From the NCBI GenBank assembly GCA_023251875.1, contig JAHEXY010000003.1:372001-436000 (forward strand): a stretch of DNA of 64,000 nt. Reading direction: 5' to 3'. Each line of letters begins with the position of its first letter. Position 1 is the first letter of the stretch. The translations under genes and the position numbers were made by a program. The notes beneath the pieces are model-generated. The model made no database searches. It worked only from the letters and a program-made list of their open reading frames with translations, and had not been told where the DNA came from. Shown in pieces: positions 1 through 10,772 of the stretch. Source of the DNA: Bacteroidota bacterium. Its GTDB lineage: Bacteria; Bacteroidota; Bacteroidia; JAHEXY01.

Positions 1-2
1 TA

Positions 3-3000
3 GCTACTTCAAGCACATTTACAATTGCGGCAGGTACGTTTACCGGAGGTAATAGTGACATTGATATAAATAGCACGTTCACAATTAGTGGTGGAACTTT
101 TACTTCAACTACAGGTAATTTCTATTTAAATGGAGCGTGGACTCATACAGCCGGTGGTACCTTTAATCATAATAACGGAAGTATAATTAGTGATGCTTCT
201 GCAGATAGGACTTGGAATTTTATTACTAGCGAAACTTTTTACAATCTTAACATCAACCATACTGGTAATACGTATGATCTATTTGTTTCGGCAGGTGATA
301 ATTTAATTGTTACCAATACGCTACTGTTAACAAATGGAATTCTTACCCAAAATGATGCGGCTGCTAAATTAACTGCCCAAGCCAATGTAACTATAGCTTC
401 AACTTGGGATGGTGGTACCTGTGATATTGAATTTACCGGCTCTGTAGCTGTACAAGATTTTGATTTAACAGGGGCAACGGCATTACATACTTCTCCCATT
501 ACAATTAATAAAGCAAGTGGAAAAGTTCGTTTGCTTTCGGCACTTACAGCAGCCGGTTTGGTTACCATTACTTCCGGAGAGCTTGATCTAAATACCTATA
601 CCTTCACTTCTAGTGGCGGCTTTACTCAAACAGGAGGAATATTTACTTCAGGTGCCGCTACCATGGATTTTAATACGTCCGACTTTACCTTAAGTGGTGG
701 TACTTTTAATGCTACTACAGGAAATTGGAATTTAGATGGAGCCTTTACCCATACTGCCGGTGGTACTTTTAACTTAAATAACTGTAATTTAATTTGTGAT
801 TTTACGGCCGATAGAACATGGAATTTTGCTACCTCTGAAACTTTCTATAATCTTACCATCAATAATACGGCCAATACATACGATCTATTTGTTTCGGCAG
901 GTGATAATTTAATTGTTACCAATACGCTACTGTTAACCAATGGAATTCTTACCCAAAATGATGCGGCTGCTAAATTAACTGCCCAAGCCAATGTAACTAT
1001 AGCTTCAACTTGGGATGGTGGTACCTGTGATATTGAATTTACCGGCTCTGTGGCTGTACAAGATTTTGATTTAACAGGGGCAACGGCATTACATACTTCT
1101 CCCATTACAATTAATAAAGCAAGTGGAAAAGTTCGTTTGCTTTCGGCACTTACAGCAGCCGGTTTGGTTACCATTACTTCCGGAGAGCTTGATCTAAATA
1201 CTTATACCCTCACTTCTAGTGGCGGCTTTACTCAAACAGGAGGAATATTTACTTCAGGTGCCGCTACCATGGATTTTAATACGTCCGACTTTACCTTAAG
1301 TGGTGGTACCTTTAATGCTACTACTGGTACATGGTATTTAGATGGTACCTTTACCCATACTGCCGGTGGTACTTTTAACTTAAATAACTGTAATTTAATT
1401 TGTGATTTTACGGCCGATAGAACATGGAATTTTGCTACCTCTGAAACTTTCTATAACCTTACTATCAACAATACAGCTAGTACGTATGATCTATTTATTT
1501 CTGCAGGTGATAATTTAATTGTTACCAATACGCTGCTGTTAACCAATGGAATTCTTACCCAAAATGATGCGGCTGCTAAATTAACTGCCCAAGCCAATGT
1601 AACTATAGCTTCAACTTGGGATGGTGGTACATGTGATATTGAATTTACCGGCTCTGTAGCTGTACAAGATTTTGATTTAACAGGAGCTGCTGCTTTACAT
1701 ACAGGAGATATTACCATTAATAAAGCAAGTGGAAAAGTTCGCTTACTTTCAGCACTTACAGCAGCCGGTTTGGTTACCGTCACATCAGGTGAGCTTGATC
1801 TAAATACTTATACCCTCACTTCTAGTGGCGGCTTTACTCAAACAGGAGGAATATTTACTTCAGGTGCCGCTACCATGGATTTTAATACTTCCAACTTTAC
1901 CTTAAGTGGAGGTACATTTAATGCTACTACTGGTACATGGTATTTAGATGGTACCTTTACCCATACTGCCGGTGGTACTTTTAACTTAAATAACTGTAAT
2001 TTAATTTGTGATTTTACGGCCGATAGAACATGGAATTTTGCTACCTCTGAAACTTTCTATAACCTTACTATCAACAATACAGCTAGTACGTATGATCTAT
2101 TTATTTCTGCAGGTGATAATTTAATTGTTACCAATACGCTGCTGTTAACCAATGGAATTCTTACCCAAAATGATGCGGCTGCTAAATTAACTGCCCAAGC
2201 CAATGTAACTATAGCTTCAACTTGGGATGGTGGTACATGTGATATTGAATTTACCGGCTCTGTAGCTGTACAAGATTTTGATTTAACAGGAGCTGCTGCT
2301 TTACATACAGGAGATATTACCATTAATAAAGCAAGTGGAAAAGTTCGCTTACTTTCAGCACTTACAGCAGCCGGTTTGGTTACCGTCACATCAGGTGAGC
2401 TTGATCTAAATACTTATACCCTCACTTCTAGTGGCGGCTTTACTCAAACAGGAGGAATATTTACTTCAGGTGCCGCTACCATGGATTTTAATACTTCCAA
2501 CTTTACCTTAAGTGGAGGTACATTTAATGCTACTTCATCAATCTGGAATATTGACGGAGCATGGACTCATACAGCCGGTGGCACTTTTAATCATAATAAC
2601 GGAACTATTATTTTTGATGGCTCAGCAGATAGAACCTGGAACTTTGCTAATTATGAATCGTTTTACAATTTAACCATTAACTCTACCGCAGACGCTTATG
2701 ATTTAATTATTTCTGCATCTGATACCATTAAAACCAATGGCATCATAAATTTTATCAATGGTACTTATACACTTAGTGCATCCTCCTTTGTAAAAATAAT
2801 CGGGGGTATAAAAATGGAATCAACTTGGGATGGTAGTTTACCTGATTTATCATATACGGGAACAGGAAATCAAACACTTGATTTTACAGGTGCTGAAGCT
2901 AAACTGACGAGTAATCTTACCATTAATAAATCTAGCGGTTCTGTTCAATTACTTTCTAATATACAAATGGGAACTGCAAAAACGCTTACACTAACAGCCG

Positions 3001-4112
3001 GAGTGCTTGATTTAAATAGCAAAAAATTAATTATTACCAATTCAGCAACTAACGCAATTGCACGTACCAATGGTTATATTAAAAGTGAATCAACTGATAT
3101 GTCGGGGAAAGTACTTTGGTTTATTAATACAACTACCGGTGCTCACGTTATTCCATTCGGAGATCCTAATGGTGTTTATATTCCATTTACATTAAACATG
3201 ACTGCCGGTGACTGTGATACCATGAAGGTGGCCACTTATTATACCGCAAATTGCGCTACCAAACCACCAACGGTTAGTTATTTACATACAAATGCAGCAG
3301 CAGATGTTGCTTATCGTTTTTGGCAAATTGATAAAACAGGAGCAACAGGAACATTTGATATGACATTTTCTTATGCTGATCAGGATATTCCTACTGATGG
3401 AGAAAGTAATTTACAAGCCCAACGTTGGAACGGTACATCATGGGCAGCAGCAATTGCCGGGCAAACATTAACTACCGGAAGCAATACCGTTTTAGTTCCG
3501 GGAGTAACTAGTTTTTCTCCATGGGCTTTGGCAAGAAGCACAAATCCTTTGCCCGTAGAGTTGATTTCTTTTAGTGCCGAATATTCAAATAAACAAGTAA
3601 ATATTAAATGGGAAACAGCCTCAGAAATAAATAACGATTATTTTGTTGTAGAAAAAAGCATTAATGGTATTGATTATGTAGAAGTAGACAAGTATGACAT
3701 TGCAGAGAATGATGCCAATAGTAATGTGCCCAAATCATATATGGTAATAGATGCAAACCCATATACCGGCATATCCTATTATCGTTTAAAACAAGTTGAT
3801 TTAAATGGCGTGTATGAAATTTTTGCTCCTGTAGTTGTTAGTTGTGATGTTAGTACATCTTTTGATATCAATTCAGTTGTATCAGACGCAAATGCAAAAT
3901 CTATAAAAATTGTTTACGGATGCGATACTATAGAAAACGTAAGAATGTTGGTTTATAACCAAAGTGGGCAAGCTGTTTTTGAAAAACAATTTAAATCTAC
4001 TCAAGGTTCTAATATGGCTGAATTTAGATATTCTAATTTACCTAATGGAATTTATTTTATTAATCTTATCAACTCAAAACAAAGTGTAAACACTAAAGTT
4101 TATTTAGAATAG
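3..4112 (+). CDS. Repeat-rich exported surface protein with T9SS-type C-terminus (5' partial)
   Basis: The frame is open from the first bases, so the start and any signal peptide lie upstream; the stop is TAG at 4110-4112. The visible ~1370 residues are mainly beta-rich, Thr/Ser/Asn/Gly-rich repeats of 202 residues with motifs such as SGGTFNATTG, HTAGGTFN and ADRTWNF. A non-repeat region follows, then LPVELISFSAEYSNKQVNIKW and VEKSINGIDY, a linker common before type IX secretion C-terminal domains in Bacteroidota. The last ~80 residues (ending TKVYLE) look like a type A sorting domain with LPNGIYFINL. I infer a large protein exported by T9SS and held on or shed from the surface, perhaps an adhesin. 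No catalytic motif is seen. Antisense open frames in each repeat are codon-phase shadows. Confidence 0.85.
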   Translation, partial: ATSSTFTIAAGTFTGGNSDIDINSTFTISGGTFTSTTGNFYLNGAWTHTAGGTFNHNNGSIISDASADRTWNFITSETFYNLNINHTGNTYDLFVSAGDNLIVTNTLLLTNGILTQNDAAAKLTAQANVTIASTWDGGTCDIEFTGSVAVQDFDLTGATALHTSPITINKASGKVRLLSALTAAGLVTITSGELDLNTYTFTSSGGFTQTGGIFTSGAATMDFNTSDFTLSGGTFNATTGNWNLDGAFTHTAGGTFNLNNCNLICDFTADRTWNFATSETFYNLTINNTANTYDLFVSAGDNLIVTNTLLLTNGILTQNDAAAKLTAQANVTIASTWDGGTCDIEFTGSVAVQDFDLTGATALHTSPITINKASGKVRLLSALTAAGLVTITSGELDLNTYTLTSSGGFTQTGGIFTSGAATMDFNTSDFTLSGGTFNATTGTWYLDGTFTHTAGGTFNLNNCNLICDFTADRTWNFATSETFYNLTINNTASTYDLFISAGDNLIVTNTLLLTNGILTQNDAAAKLTAQANVTIASTWDGGTCDIEFTGSVAVQDFDLTGAAALHTGDITINKASGKVRLLSALTAAGLVTVTSGELDLNTYTLTSSGGFTQTGGIFTSGAATMDFNTSNFTLSGGTFNATTGTWYLDGTFTHTAGGTFNLNNCNLICDFTADRTWNFATSETFYNLTINNTASTYDLFISAGDNLIVTNTLLLTNGILTQNDAAAKLTAQANVTIASTWDGGTCDIEFTGSVAVQDFDLTGAAALHTGDITINKASGKVRLLSALTAAGLVTVTSGELDLNTYTLTSSGGFTQTGGIFTSGAATMDFNTSNFTLSGGTFNATSSIWNIDGAWTHTAGGTFNHNNGTIIFDGSADRTWNFANYESFYNLTINSTADAYDLIISASDTIKTNGIINFINGTYTLSASSFVKIIGGIKMESTWDGSLPDLSYTGTGNQTLDFTGAEAKLTSNLTINKSSGSVQLLSNIQMGTAKTLTLTAGVLDLNSKKLIITNSATNAIARTNGYIKSESTDMSGKVLWFINTTTGAHVIPFGDPNGVYIPFTLNMTAGDCDTMKVATYYTANCATKPPTVSYLHTNAAADVAYRFWQIDKTGATGTFDMTFSYADQDIPTDGESNLQAQRWNGTSWAAAIAGQTLTTGSNTVLVPGVTSFSPWALARSTNPLPVELISFSAEYSNKQVNIKWETASEINNDYFVVEKSINGIDYVEVDKYDIAENDANSNVPKSYMVIDANPYTGISYYRLKQVDLNGVYEIFAPVVVSCDVSTSFDINSVVSDANAKSIKIVYGCDTIENVRMLVYNQSGQAVFEKQFKSTQGSNMAEFRYSNLPNGIYFINLINSKQSVNTKVYLE
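239..2662 (+). repeat. Tandem 606-bp coding repeats (four units)
   Basis: Units begin near 239, 845, 1451 and 2057, exactly 606 bp (202 codons) apart. Units one and two share the variant ALHTSPI, units three and four share ALHTGDI. The stretch 1312-1926 and its counterpart 1918-2532 look identical by eye, a full unit long. Sequence before 239 and after about 2532 is a diverged version of the same unit. Near-identity in the middle and divergence at the edges point to recent unequal exchange or gene conversion. Confidence 0.9.
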
Positions 4113-4118
4113 AATTTA

Positions 4119-4153
4119 TTGCAAACATAATGCATTAAAAATGCTAATTTTGC
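4119..4153 (+). promoter_or_regulatory. Bacteroidota-type promoter for uvrA
   Basis: A -7 box TAATTTTG at 4145-4152 matches TAnnTTTG, with TTG at 4119-4121 as possible -33 element (23-nt spacing, at the long end). The box ends only 4 nt before the uvrA ATG, so the transcript would start at or near the start codon. Confidence 0.55.
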
Positions 4154-4156
4154 AAG

Positions 4157-6988
4157 ATGAATATAGACACTCTCGATCCCAAATTGAATATTATTATTAA
4201 AGGAGCCCGTGTACACAATTTAAAAAATTTAAGTGTCGCCATTCCTCGTAATAAATTAGTAGTTATTACAGGGCTTTCCGGTTCCGGTAAATCATCTTTG
4301 GCATTTGATACTCTGTACGCAGAAGGCCAAAGGCGATATGTGGAAAGCCTTTCATCTTATGCCCGTCAATTTTTAGGTAGAATAGAAAAACCAGAAGTGG
4401 ATTACATCACCGGAATTTCTCCGGCCATTGCCATCGAACAAAAAGTATATTCCTCCAACTCGCGTTCAACAGTTGGCACCTCAACAGAAATTTATGATTA
4501 CCTCAAATTACTCTATGCCAGAATTGGGAAAACTTATTCTCCCATCTCAGGTAATGAGGTAAAAAAACACACCGTAAGCGATGTAATTGAATTTATCAAT
4601 TCTTATCAGAACGATACAAAAATAATGATTGCCGCTCCCTATGTGGCAACGCATGAAAAGGTATTAAAAGATCAATTAGATCAATTGTTACAAAGAGGAG
4701 TTTCAAGATTAATATTTAAGGGCAGTACTTATAGAATTGACGAAGTTCTTAAGCAAACTTCGGTTCTAAAAGCCATGGAAAACAATCCGGGTATTATTAG
4801 AATTTTAATTGATAGACTTGTAGTAAAAAAAGGAGATGAAGCCAATGATGCGCGCATGGGCGATTCTATCAACACAGCCTTTTTTGAAGGAGAAGGATCA
4901 TGCATTATAGCAGTAAGCGGTGAAAATAATTTTTTAAAAGAATTTGAATTCTCTAATCATTTTGAACTGGATGGCTTTAAATTTGAAGAACCAACCGTGC
5001 ACATGTTTAGTTTTAACAATCCCTTTGGAGCTTGTAAAGCCTGCCAGGGATTTGGAACTGTGATTGGTATTGATGAAAACTTAGTAATTCCTGATAAAAA
5101 CATTTCGGTATTTGAAGATGCTATTGCCTGTTGGAAGGGCGAAAAAATGCAAGAATGGAAAAACAAATTAGTGATGAGTGCTCATAAATTCGACTTCCCC
5201 ATTCATCGACCCATTAAAGAACTCACTGCAAAACAAAAACGATTACTTTGGAGCGGTAACGAACATTTTGATGGTCTTACTGAATTTTTTCGTTACCTAG
5301 AATCTGAAGCATATAAAATTCAGTACCGCGTATTGCTTTCTCGTTACAGAGGTAAAACAGAATGTCCGGAATGCCATGGTTCCCGATTAAGAAAAGATGC
5401 AGCCTATGTAAAAATAAATGGAAAATCAGTAAATGAATTAGTCTTACTTCCAGTAACGGAATGCCTTGATTTTTTTAAAACCATTACATTAAATGAATAC
5501 CAAAACAAAGTAGCAAAAAGACTTCTGCTCGAAGTGCTGAATCGTTTGCAATTTTTAGATGATGTAGGTTTAGGATATCTCACCTTAAACCGTTTATCCA
5601 TGACCCTTTCGGGTGGAGAATCGCAAAGGATAAATCTAGCTACTTCTTTAGGCAGCAGCCTTGTTGGCTCTATGTATATTTTAGATGAACCTAGCATTGG
5701 CTTGCATCCTCGCGATACCGTAAGATTAATAAAAGTATTGAAATCATTACGTGATTTAGGAAACACTGTAATCATAGTTGAGCATGAAGAAGAAATTATG
5801 AAAGCTGCCGATCAAATAATTGATATTGGTCCGCTTGCAGGCAGACACGGGGGTGAATTGATTTTTCAAGGTAATCACGATCAAATAGCTAAAGAAACAA
5901 AAAGTATTACGGCCCGCTATTTAAATGGAACGGAAAAAATTCATGTTCCCTTAAAACGAAGATCTTGGAAAGAATATGTAGAAGTAATTGGTGCTCGTGA
6001 AAATAATCTCAAAAATATTGATGTTAAATTTCCCTTGGGAGTAATGACGGTTGTAACCGGTGTGAGCGGTTCCGGAAAATCTTCTTTAATTAAAAAAGTA
6101 CTATACCCATCCTTAAAAAAAATGTGCGGTGGCTATGCTGAACTATCCGGGCATTATGATACCATTGATGGTTACTACCATTCCATTGCTGATGTAGAAT
6201 TTGTAGATCAAAATCCCATTGGTAAATCATCAAGATCCAATCCTGTTACTTATGTAAAAGCTTATGATGAAATTCGCAATTTATTTGCAGGCTTGCCAAT
6301 GGCTAAATTAAAAGGATTTAAACCCTCTCATTTTTCTTTTAATGTAGATGCAGGCCGTTGTGAAGAATGTGAAGGTGAAGGTGAAATTACGGTTGAAATG
6401 CAATTTATGGCCGATGTTAAATTAACATGCGAAAGTTGTAATGGAAAACGTTTTAAAGAAGATGTGTTAGAAGTAGAATACAAAGGCAAAAATATTTTCG
6501 ATATTTTAAGTTTAACGGTTGATGAAGCACTTGATTTTTTTAATTCAGGAGAAACAAATACGCTAGATAAAAAAGTAATTGAAAAAATAAAACCATTATC
6601 AGAAGTTGGTTTAGGATATGTGCAATTAGGTCAATCATCAAGCACATTAAGTGGAGGAGAATCGCAACGTATTAAACTAGCATCCTTTTTAACCAAAAAT
6701 AGTGCAGAGAAAAAAATGCTTTTTATTTTTGATGAACCCACTACAGGTTTGCATTTTCACGATATCAACAAATTGCTTTATGCCTTTAATGCCTTAATTG
6801 AACAAGGCAATTCCATTATTATTATTGAACACAATGGAGAAGTGATTAAAAATGCAGATTGGGTGATTGATTTGGGTCCAGAAGGTGGTGAAACCGGTGG
6901 AAATATTGTTTTTGAAGGCACTCCGGAAGATTTGGTTAAGTGTAAAGATTCTTATACTGGAAAATATCTATTATCAAAATTAAATTAA
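4157..6988 (+). CDS. uvrA: Excinuclease ABC subunit A (UvrA)
   Basis: A 943-residue UvrA, the usual family length, the DNA damage sensor ATPase of nucleotide excision repair acting in the cytoplasm with UvrB and UvrC. There are two ABC modules: Walker A GLSGSGKS at residues 39-46 and GVSGSGKS near 635, signature motifs LSGGESQR in both halves, and Walker [14 protein letters not shown] and [11 protein letters not shown]. The C-terminal zinc finger is CEECEGEG...CESCNGKR; a CKACQG and CPECHGSR pair lies in the first half. The start ATG follows a -7 promoter box directly. It is convergent with the next gene, leaving 2 bp between stops. No partner uvr gene is in the window. Confidence 0.96.
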   Translation: MNIDTLDPKLNIIIKGARVHNLKNLSVAIPRNKLVVITGLSGSGKSSLAFDTLYAEGQRRYVESLSSYARQFLGRIEKPEVDYITGISPAIAIEQKVYSSNSRSTVGTSTEIYDYLKLLYARIGKTYSPISGNEVKKHTVSDVIEFINSYQNDTKIMIAAPYVATHEKVLKDQLDQLLQRGVSRLIFKGSTYRIDEVLKQTSVLKAMENNPGIIRILIDRLVVKKGDEANDARMGDSINTAFFEGEGSCIIAVSGENNFLKEFEFSNHFELDGFKFEEPTVHMFSFNNPFGACKACQGFGTVIGIDENLVIPDKNISVFEDAIACWKGEKMQEWKNKLVMSAHKFDFPIHRPIKELTAKQKRLLWSGNEHFDGLTEFFRYLESEAYKIQYRVLLSRYRGKTECPECHGSRLRKDAAYVKINGKSVNELVLLPVTECLDFFKTITLNEYQNKVAKRLLLEVLNRLQFLDDVGLGYLTLNRLSMTLSGGESQRINLATSLGSSLVGSMYILDEPSIGLHPRDTVRLIKVLKSLRDLGNTVIIVEHEEEIMKAADQIIDIGPLAGRHGGELIFQGNHDQIAKETKSITARYLNGTEKIHVPLKRRSWKEYVEVIGARENNLKNIDVKFPLGVMTVVTGVSGSGKSSLIKKVLYPSLKKMCGGYAELSGHYDTIDGYYHSIADVEFVDQNPIGKSSRSNPVTYVKAYDEIRNLFAGLPMAKLKGFKPSHFSFNVDAGRCEECEGEGEITVEMQFMADVKLTCESCNGKRFKEDVLEVEYKGKNIFDILSLTVDEALDFFNSGETNTLDKKVIEKIKPLSEVGLGYVQLGQSSSTLSGGESQRIKLASFLTKNSAEKKMLFIFDEPTTGLHFHDINKLLYAFNALIEQGNSIIIIEHNGEVIKNADWVIDLGPEGGETGGNIVFEGTPEDLVKCKDSYTGKYLLSKLN

Positions 6989-6990
6989 AA

Positions 6991-7557
6991 TCACAAAAGC
7001 CAATTCTTCAACATCTCCTTTCCGTATGGCGTTAAAATAGATTCAGGATGAAATTGAATACCACATATATCATAACTTTTGTGGCGCAAGCTCATAATTC
7101 TATTTTGAGTATCAATAGAAGTTATTTGCAAACAACCAGGCAAATTATTGTTGCTCACTATCCATGAATGATAACGACCAACATCAATTGTTGCAGGCAG
7201 TCCGGAAAATAATTTTTCTTCTTGAACTACAATTTTTATTTGTGATGAAACGCCATGCATCACCTCCGCCATATTTTCTAATTTAGCCCCGTATACTTCT
7301 GCAATAGCTTGGTGGCCTAAGCAAACTCCTAATATTTTTTTTGTACTTCCATATTTTTGTATGAGCTCGCACATAATGCCTGCATCAACTGGTAAGCCTG
7401 GCCCAGGAGAAAGAATAATATGGGAATATCTTTCTACTTCAGCAATTGAAATTTTATCGTTTCTGAAAACATCAATTTCTATTTCTGTAATCTCCTGCAT
7501 ATAATGCAAAAGATTATAAGTGAACGAATCGTAATTATCGAGAATTAATATTTTCAT
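6991..7557 (-). CDS. pabA: Anthranilate/aminodeoxychorismate synthase glutamine amidotransferase (TrpG/PabA)
   Basis: A class I glutamine amidotransferase of 188 residues. It releases ammonia from glutamine for anthranilate or 4-amino-4-deoxychorismate synthesis. The nucleophile is C79 in GVCLGHQ, and the His-Glu pair lies in FHPES near residue 170; PGPG at 51-54 is the oxyanion loop region. Its ATG overlaps the stop of the helicase gene by 4 bp (7554-7557), so it is the last gene of a three-gene operon. No TrpE/PabB partner is near, so trpG and pabA cannot be told apart; an orphan subunit shared by both pathways is possible. Confidence 0.85.
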   Translation of the reverse strand: MKILILDNYDSFTYNLLHYMQEITEIEIDVFRNDKISIAEVERYSHIILSPGPGLPVDAGIMCELIQKYGSTKKILGVCLGHQAIAEVYGAKLENMAEVMHGVSSQIKIVVQEEKLFSGLPATIDVGRYHSWIVSNNNLPGCLQITSIDTQNRIMSLRHKSYDICGIQFHPESILTPYGKEMLKNWLL

Positions 7558-10500
7558 AAAACAGAAACAATTTTACTTTCTTCTATATATGCTAAAAAAC
7601 CTTTTACGTTTTCATAGCCCATTTTTTGAAGAATATCCATGTATTCTTTTATTTGTTTTTCGTATGCCTCAGATTCTTTTCCTGTTTTGAAATCTATAAC
7701 AATAGCAGTTTTCCCATCTATTAAAACCTTATCCGGAATTTTTATTTTTCCTGAACCCAATAAAACGGCTCTTTCATTTTTCACTTTCCACCTTAAATCA
7801 AACCAATCCCGTACTTCATCTAAACTTAAAAACTTTTGTAAGCTTGTTGTTAAATGCAACTTTTGTTCAACAGAAATTTTTCCTTGCATGTATACATTTT
7901 CGAGTACTTGCTTATAATCTTCAGTCTTTCTCATATTCTTTAATACTTCATGCATAAGTGTACCGTAATTTATTTTTTCAGCACCTGTATCGTTTGAAGG
8001 TAAAAAATAATCTTTTGCATGCCGCCTAATGGTTATTCTGTTTCTCCAAGGATAAGAATGAAAAGCTGTAAGCGAAAATTGATTTTCATTTTTAGCTGGC
8101 TTAATTTTATTTTTTATTTCTCCAATTTCAAAAACTCCTGTTTCTTCATTCCAATTATTTCCGAATTGAATGTAATGATCAACATCTAAAGTAATGGCAT
8201 TGCCTTGTTGTAAAACTGTAAACAGCAAATCGCCTATTGTTTTTATTGCAAATATCTTTTCATCATTTTTATTTGAATTATTTTTCTTGTTTGAATTAGG
8301 TCTTTCACTCATAATCACCATAGCATCTATAGCCCTGGTGCTTGCTACATATAATAAATTAAGATTATCAATATATCCGTTTAACATTTCTTCGTAATAA
8401 GCGGCAGCAAAATCAGTATTGGCTAAGTCCTTTGAATATTTAATGGGCAAATAGGGAAAATCATTAAAGGGAGCTGTAGTAGTTTCTGCCCAAATAATAT
8501 TTTCCTTCATTGGATCTGTTCCTATTTTCCAATTACAGAAAGGAAGAAAAACTATTTTAAATGCCAATCCTTTTGATTTATGAACTGTCATAATTTGAAC
8601 AGCATTTTGCCCCTCTGAGATAAATACGGTTTTCTTTTTCCCATATTCAATCCACCAATCAAGAAAAGAAGAAAGATCTGTTTTTCGTTTACGCGAATAA
8701 CTTAGTACAACATCTTGAAAAGCCTGCAAATAAGGTAATTCTTCTTGTTTTACAGACAAATCAAAAACAGAAATCAGTTCTTCAACCAATTCATACAAAG
8801 GCAATTTTTTAAGATAGGTTAAATGCTCTTTGTTATTTAACAGTTGCAGCTCATGAATGGTAAATAAATCATGCAATTTGCTTTCTTCAATAGGTTCTAC
8901 ATTTTTATATTGGGCATATTCATATGCAAGCACTGTTTTATTTATTGCATCTGAGGGCTCATTCAAATACCCAATTACAGCCATAACTATTTTTACGGCT
9001 TTTGAATTGCTTAAAGACAAAGATTCAGAAGAAATAACATCAATATTATTTTGCAACAAAATATCGGCCATTTCTTTTGCTTCTCTGTTATCACGTACCA
9101 GTATTGCCATATCGCTATAAGTGTACGTTTGTTGAACAAAAGAATTTATTCTTTCAATTACATCTAATTTAGCTTGCTCCTTCCATTTATTATTTTCCTC
9201 TTCTTCTTTTTCGTAAAACTTTATCTGCACATAGCCTGCATGATCTGTTTTTGAAAGGGGAAAATATTGCATACTATCTTCATATATTTTTTTGATATTA
9301 AAGATTTCGTTTTTTTGAAGAAATTCCGGAAGTGCATTTTGCAATGCCTCAGCAGCTCTATTAAACAAAGTATTATTGAATTTGATAATATTAATGCCGC
9401 TCCTCCAATTTTGATTCAGGTTCAATACCTCTGTTCCTTGAATTGCTTCTTCCACTCTATTGTTTATAAGTGTCCAATTCCCCCCTCGCCAACGGTAAAT
9501 AGATTGTTTTACATCTCCAACAATCATGTTTAAATTTGTTCCTTCAGCAATGCTATTTTCAATTAAAGGTTTAAAATTATCCCACTGAAAAAGTGAGGTA
9601 TCTTGAAATTCATCAATGATATAATGTTTATACCAATTGGCCGTTTTTTCAAACACAAACGAACTGTCATTTTCTCCGATAATTTGCTTTAATATGCCTG
9701 CAACATCAGAGATTAATAATTTATGTTCATTTTGTCGGAATTCTTTAAGCTTTCTAAGTATTTCGGCAATGATTCCAAAAACATTATAATAGCGCAGTAC
9801 TTCGCAAGCGGTATTGTATTTCAATCCATCTTTATCGTATAAATCAAATGCCTGCTTTAATAAGGGATTTAAAGAAGCAAAAGCTTGCTGTTTAGTACCC
9901 TCAGCTATTGCTGAAGTTTTAGAAAACCATTTATCAATAATATCTATCGCTTCTAGTACTCGTTTTTTATCTCTTTCAAAAGTGTTATTTACCATTTTAG
10001 CAAATGAAGCCGCCACGCCACTTTTTCCGTAACTAAAATCGTTAACACTTAATTGAAGACTTAGTATTACTTTTACGCCCTTCTCCCCTATTTCTTTTTG
10101 TTGTTTTTCAAATTCATTTTGTATAACAAACATTCTTTTCTGAAAAGCCTCAACATTTTTCATATTTGCTAAAACAGCAATAAGCTTTTGTTCTTTTATT
10201 TTAAAATCTTCTTTAAATATTTCTTTCGAAAGCTGTTTCAATTCCTTTTCAATATCCCAATGAAGGCCCTCTACAATTTTTTCCTTTGAAAATTTAACCA
10301 GCCATTGGGTTAGCAATTTATTTTCACCCAACTCCAATAACAACTGATCTACCACTTGATCTGTAACCAAATTCTGATCCATTTCAATAACATAGCCTGA
10401 ATGCAAACCAATTTCTTTCAAAAAAGAAGTCAGTATTTTTTGAAAAAAACTATCAATAGTAGTAACTGAAAAGTGAGAAAAATCGTGCAATATTTTTTTT

Positions 10501-10772
10501 AGAATTAACTCCGCTCTTTCTTGAATTTTATCTTCAGCAATAATTGCTGTGAGCACTTGAATGTGTTCGCTTTTTTCTCCTTTCGCCAATTTATGAAGTT
10601 CCTCCATAATTCGCGACTTCATCTCACCAGTAGCTTTTTTAGTAAAGGTTACAGCCAATATTTGCCGGTAATTATCCGGATACTTAAAAAGTAATTTTAA
10701 AAACTCTTCGGTAAGTTTATGTGTTTTTCCTGCACCGGCAGAAGCACGATATAGTTTAAGCGATTGTTCCAT
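7554..10772 (-). CDS. UvrD/Rep-family helicase-nuclease (AddA/RecB-like)
   Basis: A 1072-residue SF1A helicase with C-terminal nuclease, for double-strand break processing. Motif I is ASAGAGKTHK (about 9-18). Motif II is IIDEFQDTS, followed by GDVKQSIYRWRGG, the NQNWRSG motif, and motifs V-VI in MTVHKSKGLAFKIVFLP and LLYVASTRA. The last ~150 residues carry GTLMHEVL and VIDFKTGKE, a PD-(D/E)XK (RecB-type) nuclease. Layout and length fit the Bacteroidota AddA-like/exodeoxyribonuclease V beta-like group. Its start overlaps the preceding membrane protein gene by 17 bp and its stop overlaps pabA by 4 bp. No AddB partner is in the window. Confidence 0.9.
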   Translation of the reverse strand: MEQSLKLYRASAGAGKTHKLTEEFLKLLFKYPDNYRQILAVTFTKKATGEMKSRIMEELHKLAKGEKSEHIQVLTAIIAEDKIQERAELILKKILHDFSHFSVTTIDSFFQKILTSFLKEIGLHSGYVIEMDQNLVTDQVVDQLLLELGENKLLTQWLVKFSKEKIVEGLHWDIEKELKQLSKEIFKEDFKIKEQKLIAVLANMKNVEAFQKRMFVIQNEFEKQQKEIGEKGVKVILSLQLSVNDFSYGKSGVAASFAKMVNNTFERDKKRVLEAIDIIDKWFSKTSAIAEGTKQQAFASLNPLLKQAFDLYDKDGLKYNTACEVLRYYNVFGIIAEILRKLKEFRQNEHKLLISDVAGILKQIIGENDSSFVFEKTANWYKHYIIDEFQDTSLFQWDNFKPLIENSIAEGTNLNMIVGDVKQSIYRWRGGNWTLINNRVEEAIQGTEVLNLNQNWRSGINIIKFNNTLFNRAAEALQNALPEFLQKNEIFNIKKIYEDSMQYFPLSKTDHAGYVQIKFYEKEEEENNKWKEQAKLDVIERINSFVQQTYTYSDMAILVRDNREAKEMADILLQNNIDVISSESLSLSNSKAVKIVMAVIGYLNEPSDAINKTVLAYEYAQYKNVEPIEESKLHDLFTIHELQLLNNKEHLTYLKKLPLYELVEELISVFDLSVKQEELPYLQAFQDVVLSYSRKRKTDLSSFLDWWIEYGKKKTVFISEGQNAVQIMTVHKSKGLAFKIVFLPFCNWKIGTDPMKENIIWAETTTAPFNDFPYLPIKYSKDLANTDFAAAYYEEMLNGYIDNLNLLYVASTRAIDAMVIMSERPNSNKKNNSNKNDEKIFAIKTIGDLLFTVLQQGNAITLDVDHYIQFGNNWNEETGVFEIGEIKNKIKPAKNENQFSLTAFHSYPWRNRITIRRHAKDYFLPSNDTGAEKINYGTLMHEVLKNMRKTEDYKQVLENVYMQGKISVEQKLHLTTSLQKFLSLDEVRDWFDLRWKVKNERAVLLGSGKIKIPDKVLIDGKTAIVIDFKTGKESEAYEKQIKEYMDILQKMGYENVKGFLAYIEESKIVSVL

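Noticed and set aside
239-2389. Four minus-strand open frames of 109-110 codons, one per repeat unit
   Set aside because: They are antisense to the T9SS-type repeats, nearly identical because the repeats are, and arise from codon phase. No promoter or protein family supports them.
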